A stretch of DNA of 64,000 nt from Mesonia sp008017825. Lineage in GTDB: Bacteria; Bacteroidota; Bacteroidia; Flavobacteriales; Flavobacteriaceae. The notes beneath the pieces are model-generated. The model made no database searches. It saw nothing but the letters and a program-made list of their open reading frames with translations, and was not told the origin of the DNA. Of this stretch, positions 60,902-64,000 are shown piece by piece. The stretch is taken from positions 11,774 through 75,773 of the forward strand of contig NZ_VRLS01000037.1 in the NCBI RefSeq assembly GCF_008017825.1, written 5' to 3'. A program made the translations under genes and the position numbers. Numbering within the stretch: the stretch's first letter is position 1; each line of letters begins with the position of its first letter.

Positions 60902-61687
60902 ATGAAGAATTATAAAATAGTAACATTAATCGCTTTAGTAAGCCTAATCTTTACCTCTTGTAGTAGTGATGATGATAATGGAGGATTAGACAACCAAGCG
61001 CCTGTTATCACCATCAATGAACCTACTTTAGAAGAAGTGTTTAACGTAGGAGGAGAAGTGCATTTAGATATTGATGTAGAAGACGATAAAGAGTTAGCTT
61101 CCTATAAGATTGATATTCACAATAACTTTGACGGTCACGATCATGGAAGATCTACTAGTGCGGCAAATGTAGAGCCTTGGTCTTTTTCGCAGTCTTTCGA
61201 AATTGAAGCCGGACTTACTAGTTTTAATATTCACGATCATTTAGAAATCCCACAAAATATTGCAGAAGGAGAATATCATTTAGGAATTTTTGTAGTAGAT
61301 GCTGCAGGAAACCAAAGTGAAGCTTTTGTAGAAATTATTGTAGGAGAAGCACATGGTGATGATGATCACGAGATGAGTATTACCCATATTTCTGTAGCTA
61401 ATGTAGTAGCGGGTGAGACTTTAGAGGCGCACGCAGATCTTCAAGCAGAGCATGGTATTCAAACCGTATCTATAGAGATCCACGGTCATGATTTAACCCC
61501 AACAGCAGATCAAATCGCTTGGGAATTTGATCAAAACAATACCTCTTATTCAGGAACTACAGCTGAGTTGCATGAAGATATTTCAGTGCCAGCTAATGCT
61601 GCTCCAGGGGATTACCATATGAGTATTGTGATGATAGATGAAGATGGAAATTCGCATGCAGAAGGAGTTCATTTTGAAGTATTGTAA
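60902..61687 (+). CDS. His-rich DUF4625-type lipoprotein with two repeats
   Basis: A 261-residue lipoprotein: lipobox TSC (Cys20) followed by SSDDDNGG, a surface-export-like acidic stretch. The mature part holds two Ig-like beta modules of the DUF4625 type (about residues 33-145 and 150-261), each with strands like YHLGIFVVDAAGN and YHMSIVMIDEDGN. About 18 His residues are present, in clusters such as DGHDHGR, NIHDHLE, HGDDDHE and EIHGHDL, suggesting metal capture. It is the last gene of the metal-receptor group and has its own terminator. Confidence 0.82.
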   Translation: MKNYKIVTLIALVSLIFTSCSSDDDNGGLDNQAPVITINEPTLEEVFNVGGEVHLDIDVEDDKELASYKIDIHNNFDGHDHGRSTSAANVEPWSFSQSFEIEAGLTSFNIHDHLEIPQNIAEGEYHLGIFVVDAAGNQSEAFVEIIVGEAHGDDDHEMSITHISVANVVAGETLEAHADLQAEHGIQTVSIEIHGHDLTPTADQIAWEFDQNNTSYSGTTAELHEDISVPANAAPGDYHMSIVMIDEDGNSHAEGVHFEVL

Positions 61688-61736
61688 GTTTTCTAAAAAA
61701 TATCTTTTTAAAGCTGATAAGAACTAAGGCTTATAG

Positions 61737-61767
61737 AAAAAACCTCACGTTAATCGTGAGGTTTTTT
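61737..61767 (+). terminator. Terminator after the DUF4625-type gene
   Basis: AACCTCACG (61741-61749) and CGTGAGGTT (61755-61763), extended by A/T pairs, with a 5-base loop and T tract. Confidence 0.93.
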
Positions 61768-61844
61768 ATTTCCAAAAACAGGCACAGATCCTAGCGAGAA
61801 CGTCTATCCTTTAGCTTTAAATAAAGATTCTCCACATGAAACTT

Positions 61845-61852
61845 TACCTTTG
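61845..61852 (+). promoter_or_regulatory. Candidate -7 element of the ABC ATPase gene
   Basis: TACCTTTG matches TAnnTTTG, 12 bases before ATG 61865. It overlaps the alternative TTG start at 61850, supporting the later ATG. Confidence 0.5.
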
Positions 61853-61864
61853 CAAAAAAAACCT

Positions 61865-62842
61865 ATGCTATACGTTAACCAAATTTCATTTGCCTACGAG
61901 GAACAAAAGACCTTACATGAGATCAGTTTTAGCTTAGAAAAAGGAAGCCATGTAAGTGTTATCGGAGAAAGTGGTTGCGGAAAAAGTACCCTGCTTAAGG
62001 CGGTGTATGGACTTATAGATCTGCATAGCGGAGATATATTTTGGGATAAGGATCAGATTTTAGGTCCTGCTTATCACCTTATTCCGGGGCACCCTCAAAT
62101 GAAATATTTACCTCAAGAATTTGAATTGATGCCCTATATTTCCGTAAGGCAAAACATTGAAAAATTTCTAAGTCGTCAAAAAGCAGCCTATAACCAAGAA
62201 CGCGTAGACGAATTGCTACAAGTTATCGATATGCAAGCTTTTGCAGAGACCCATGTAAAGAAGCTGAGTGGCGGACAAAAACAACGGGTAGCTCTAGCGC
62301 AAGTTTTAGCGAAAGAACCCCAATTTTTATTATTAGATGAGCCTTTTAATTTTATAGATAATTTTAGAAAGAATAAACTCCGTCGGGACCTATTTAATTT
62401 TCTCAAAAAGAAACAGATCACCTGTTTGTTTGCCACCCACGATAGCAATGATATGTTGGGGTTTTCAGATCAAGTTTTAGTGATGAGAGAAGGTAAGCTC
62501 ATCGCCAAGGATACTCCGCAGCAGCTCTATCAATCTCCACCCAATGCCTATGTTGCTTCTCTTTTTGATGAGGTGAACGTGCTAGATACTAGCCTTTTTA
62601 AGAAGGGGTTAGAAAGCCAATCCGTACTTCTATATCCTCATGAATTACAGCGATCCGCTCAGGGCCATCTAGAAGTTCAAATAGAGCAGAGCTATTTTAA
62701 TGGATCGACCTATATGATTATCGCTAAAGCGGAAAAAAACGAACAACAAATTCTTTTTCATCATCCAAAAGCCATTTCTGCCGGAACCCGAATAAGTCTT
62801 CAAGTAGATGAAGAACTTCTAAAAAGAAGAATGGGGTCTTAA
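61865..62842 (+). CDS. ABC transporter ATP-binding protein (orphan)
   Basis: A 325-residue ABC ATPase: Walker A GESGCGKST (34-42), Q-loop (LPQEFEL), signature LSGGQKQRVAL, Walker B LLLDEPF and H-loop ATHD. The last ~90 residues form a TOBE-like beta extension as in FbpC/PotA-type importers of iron or polyamines. Start ATG 61865 is preferred over TTG 61850. No permease or binding-protein gene is visible in the window; the partner is elsewhere, or lies beyond the repeats. Downstream is only repetitive DNA. Confidence 0.85.
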   Translation: MLYVNQISFAYEEQKTLHEISFSLEKGSHVSVIGESGCGKSTLLKAVYGLIDLHSGDIFWDKDQILGPAYHLIPGHPQMKYLPQEFELMPYISVRQNIEKFLSRQKAAYNQERVDELLQVIDMQAFAETHVKKLSGGQKQRVALAQVLAKEPQFLLLDEPFNFIDNFRKNKLRRDLFNFLKKKQITCLFATHDSNDMLGFSDQVLVMREGKLIAKDTPQQLYQSPPNAYVASLFDEVNVLDTSLFKKGLESQSVLLYPHELQRSAQGHLEVQIEQSYFNGSTYMIIAKAEKNEQQILFHHPKAISAGTRISLQVDEELLKRRMGS

Positions 62843-62882
62843 TGATTTTTTCTTGGCACTTTGGCCGGAGTCGAGAAACCTG

Positions 62883-62989
62883 ACTGTCATTTCGAAGGAC
62901 GAAGGACTGAGAAATCTACTTCAACAGAAATTCAAGGTGTTATTTAAAAAGATATTTCGACTCCACTGCGCTACGCTCAATATGACAGT
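62883..62989. repeat. Inverted pair of a TGTCATTTCGA-type dispersed repeat
   Basis: The left arm (62883-62917) begins ACTGTCATTTCGAAGG and ends GAGAAATCT; the right arm (62950-62989) is its imperfect reverse complement, ending ATGACAGT. Further copies of the core occur at 62997-63007 (TGTCATTCCGA) and 63014-63024 (TGTCATTTCGA), and GACAAG/CTTGTC at 63006-63017 is a perfect palindrome. I recognise this core as a common intergenic repeat of Bacteroidota genomes. No gene: an ORF across it is a by-product. Confidence 0.75.
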
Positions 62990-63048
62990 AAGCGATTGTC
63001 ATTCCGACAAGCTTGTCATTTCGATATTGTTAATTCAAAATCACAATT

Positions 63049-63528
63049 AATTTTCGATAGGTCGAATGTTTTTTGTTATCGCAAGAAACGACCTATCTAA
63101 AAATATATTGAAAATCAAGGAAGCAGCGAGGGCTAGAAAATGAAAAGCTGTTTGAGACCGACTGAGAAGGAGGATGAGTTCTTTTCATTTGTGGCTGTGG
63201 TTTCCGTAGGATTTTTTTATAGATTTTTAGTCAGTCTAGATTTTTGCTTCTTTTTAGCAATGAAAAAGAAGAAGAAGCTTTTCTAATACTTAAGCAATAG
63301 CAATGTAAAGGAATAAAAGAAGAGATTTTTTCCTTAAAATGAAGATTTCTAACTTCTATTCATGTTTTTACTTTTTCTCATTGCCAGAAAAAGTAACAAA
63401 AAAGTCTAGGCTTACGAATCTTACTCTAAATTGTATGTTTGTAATCTAAATTTTAGGAACTCACCCGATTACCATCGGTCTCAGACAACCTAAAATTTTA
63501 CGCTTACTGCACTGCCAATTTTACGAGC
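63049..63528. repeat. 480-base tandem element, copy 1
   Basis: Copy 1 of two tandem repeats, starting AATTTTCGATAGG. The block 63083-63237 differs from copy 2 (63563-63717) at about three of 155 bases. It contains several inverted repeats: GATAGGTCG/CGACCTATC (63056-63064, 63089-63097), CTAAAAAT/ATTTTTAG (63097-63104, 63223-63230), AAATGAAAAG/CTTTTCATTT (63138-63147, 63181-63190) and AAATTTTAGG/CCTAAAATTT (63448-63457, 63489-63498). A 48-codon ORF lies at 63140-63286. No transposase, integrase or tRNA is present. Confidence 0.85.
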
Positions 63529-64000
63529 AATTTTCGATAGGCCGTGTAATATTCATAATTATAAGAAACGACCTATCTAAAAATATAATGAAAATCAAGG
63601 AAGCAGCGAGGGCTAGAAAATGAAAAGCTGTTTGAGACCAACTGATAAGGAGGATGAGTTCTTTTCATTTGTGGCTGTGGTTTCCGTAGGATTTTTTTAT
63701 AGATTTTTAGTCAGTCTTGATCTTTTGCTTCGTTTTGTATCAAGACAAATCGACTTTTAGAGATTCACGAATACTTAAGCAATAGTAAAGTGAATGAGTA
63801 AAATGAAGGAATCATTAATGTAATTTCTATTAAAAAAGTAGAAGTTTGATTTCTATTCATATTTTTACTTTTTCCCATCGCCGGAAAAAGTAACAAAAAG
63901 GTCTAGGCTTACGAATCTTACTCTAAATTTATCGTTCGAGGTCTAAATTTTAAGAACTCACTTCGTTCAAACAGCTTAAAATTTTACGCCCTTTTCAGCT
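63529..64000. repeat. 480-base tandem element, copy 2 (cut by window end)
   Basis: Copy 2 starts 480 bases after copy 1; the later part is shifted by about 17 more bases (63448 corresponds to 63945). The same stems are kept: AAATGAAAAG/CTTTTCATTT is identical, and the 3' stem reads AAATTTTAAG/CTTAAAATTT (63945-63954, 63975-63984). The equivalent short ORF (63620-63760) has 46 codons and a different C-terminus because of a 1-base indel. The sequence continues past the window. Confidence 0.85.

Noticed and set aside
62853..63050. 65-codon ORF downstream of the ABC ATPase
   Set aside because: It runs through the TGTCATTTCGA repeats and has no family resemblance.
63049..64000. CRISPR array or insertion sequence
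   Set aside because: Only two long copies with no short repeat/spacer pattern; no transposase ORF and no terminal inverted repeats with target duplication.

Overview
The window is chromosomal DNA of a marine-type Flavobacteriaceae bacterium (phylum Bacteroidota). The evidence is AT-rich coding DNA, almost no Shine-Dalgarno sequences, several TAnnTTTG promoter elements, a type IX secretion (T9SS) C-terminal sorting domain, three TonB-dependent receptors with carboxypeptidase-regulatory-like N-termini, lipoproteins with an acidic/serine-rich stretch after the lipobox Cys, and families largely confined to the phylum (DUF4271, DUF4296, DUF4249, DUF6252, a DnaE with a fused proofreading exonuclease). 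I cannot name the genus. There is no rRNA operon, CRISPR array, prophage or transposase gene in the window.

Left third (1-19,700): mostly housekeeping. The 3' end of leuS is followed by a membrane Zn-peptidase, an AddB-like nuclease, an alpha/beta hydrolase, a K+/H+ antiporter, tRNA-Ala(GGC), a saccharopine dehydrogenase-type enzyme, pckA, hemD with DUF4271, a glycosyltransferase-pyrC-DUF4296 operon, tyrS, a LuxE-type acyl-protein synthetase and a T9SS-secreted protein.

Middle (19,700-46,400): an internally duplicated surface lipoprotein and its TonB receptor are divergent from a PhoB/PhoR-like two-component pair. Their shared intergenic region carries TGTTA repeats on an 11-bp register, the geometry of Pho boxes; this is the best candidate regulatory system here. 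Then come trmB, a LysE exporter, an alkyltransferase-like protein, a four-gene Fe-S cassette (mrp-nifU-FNR-ferredoxin), DUF3050, a Cys-rich 53-residue ORF lying over a terminator, a glutaryl-CoA-dehydrogenase-like enzyme, rhlE, trmN6, rpsP-rimM, dnaE with a fused DnaQ-like exonuclease, trxA, DUF58 and tRNA-Asp.

Right third (46,400-62,850): an ECF sigma / small HMA-like protein / FecR anti-sigma / TonB receptor / DUF4249 lipoprotein operon; a small polysaccharide export group (CapD/WbpM-like, Wza-like, Wzc-like tyrosine kinase); and a probable metal-uptake group made of a CxxCH-containing small secreted protein, a TonB receptor, a second His/Cys small protein and a His-rich DUF4625-type lipoprotein. 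An orphan ABC ATPase follows.

The last 1.15 kb has no credible ordinary gene. It holds a dispersed TGTCATTTCGA-type repeat in inverted arrangement and two tandem copies of a roughly 480-bp element with nested, conserved inverted repeats, one of which shows a compensatory base-pair change between copies. The second copy is cut by the window end.
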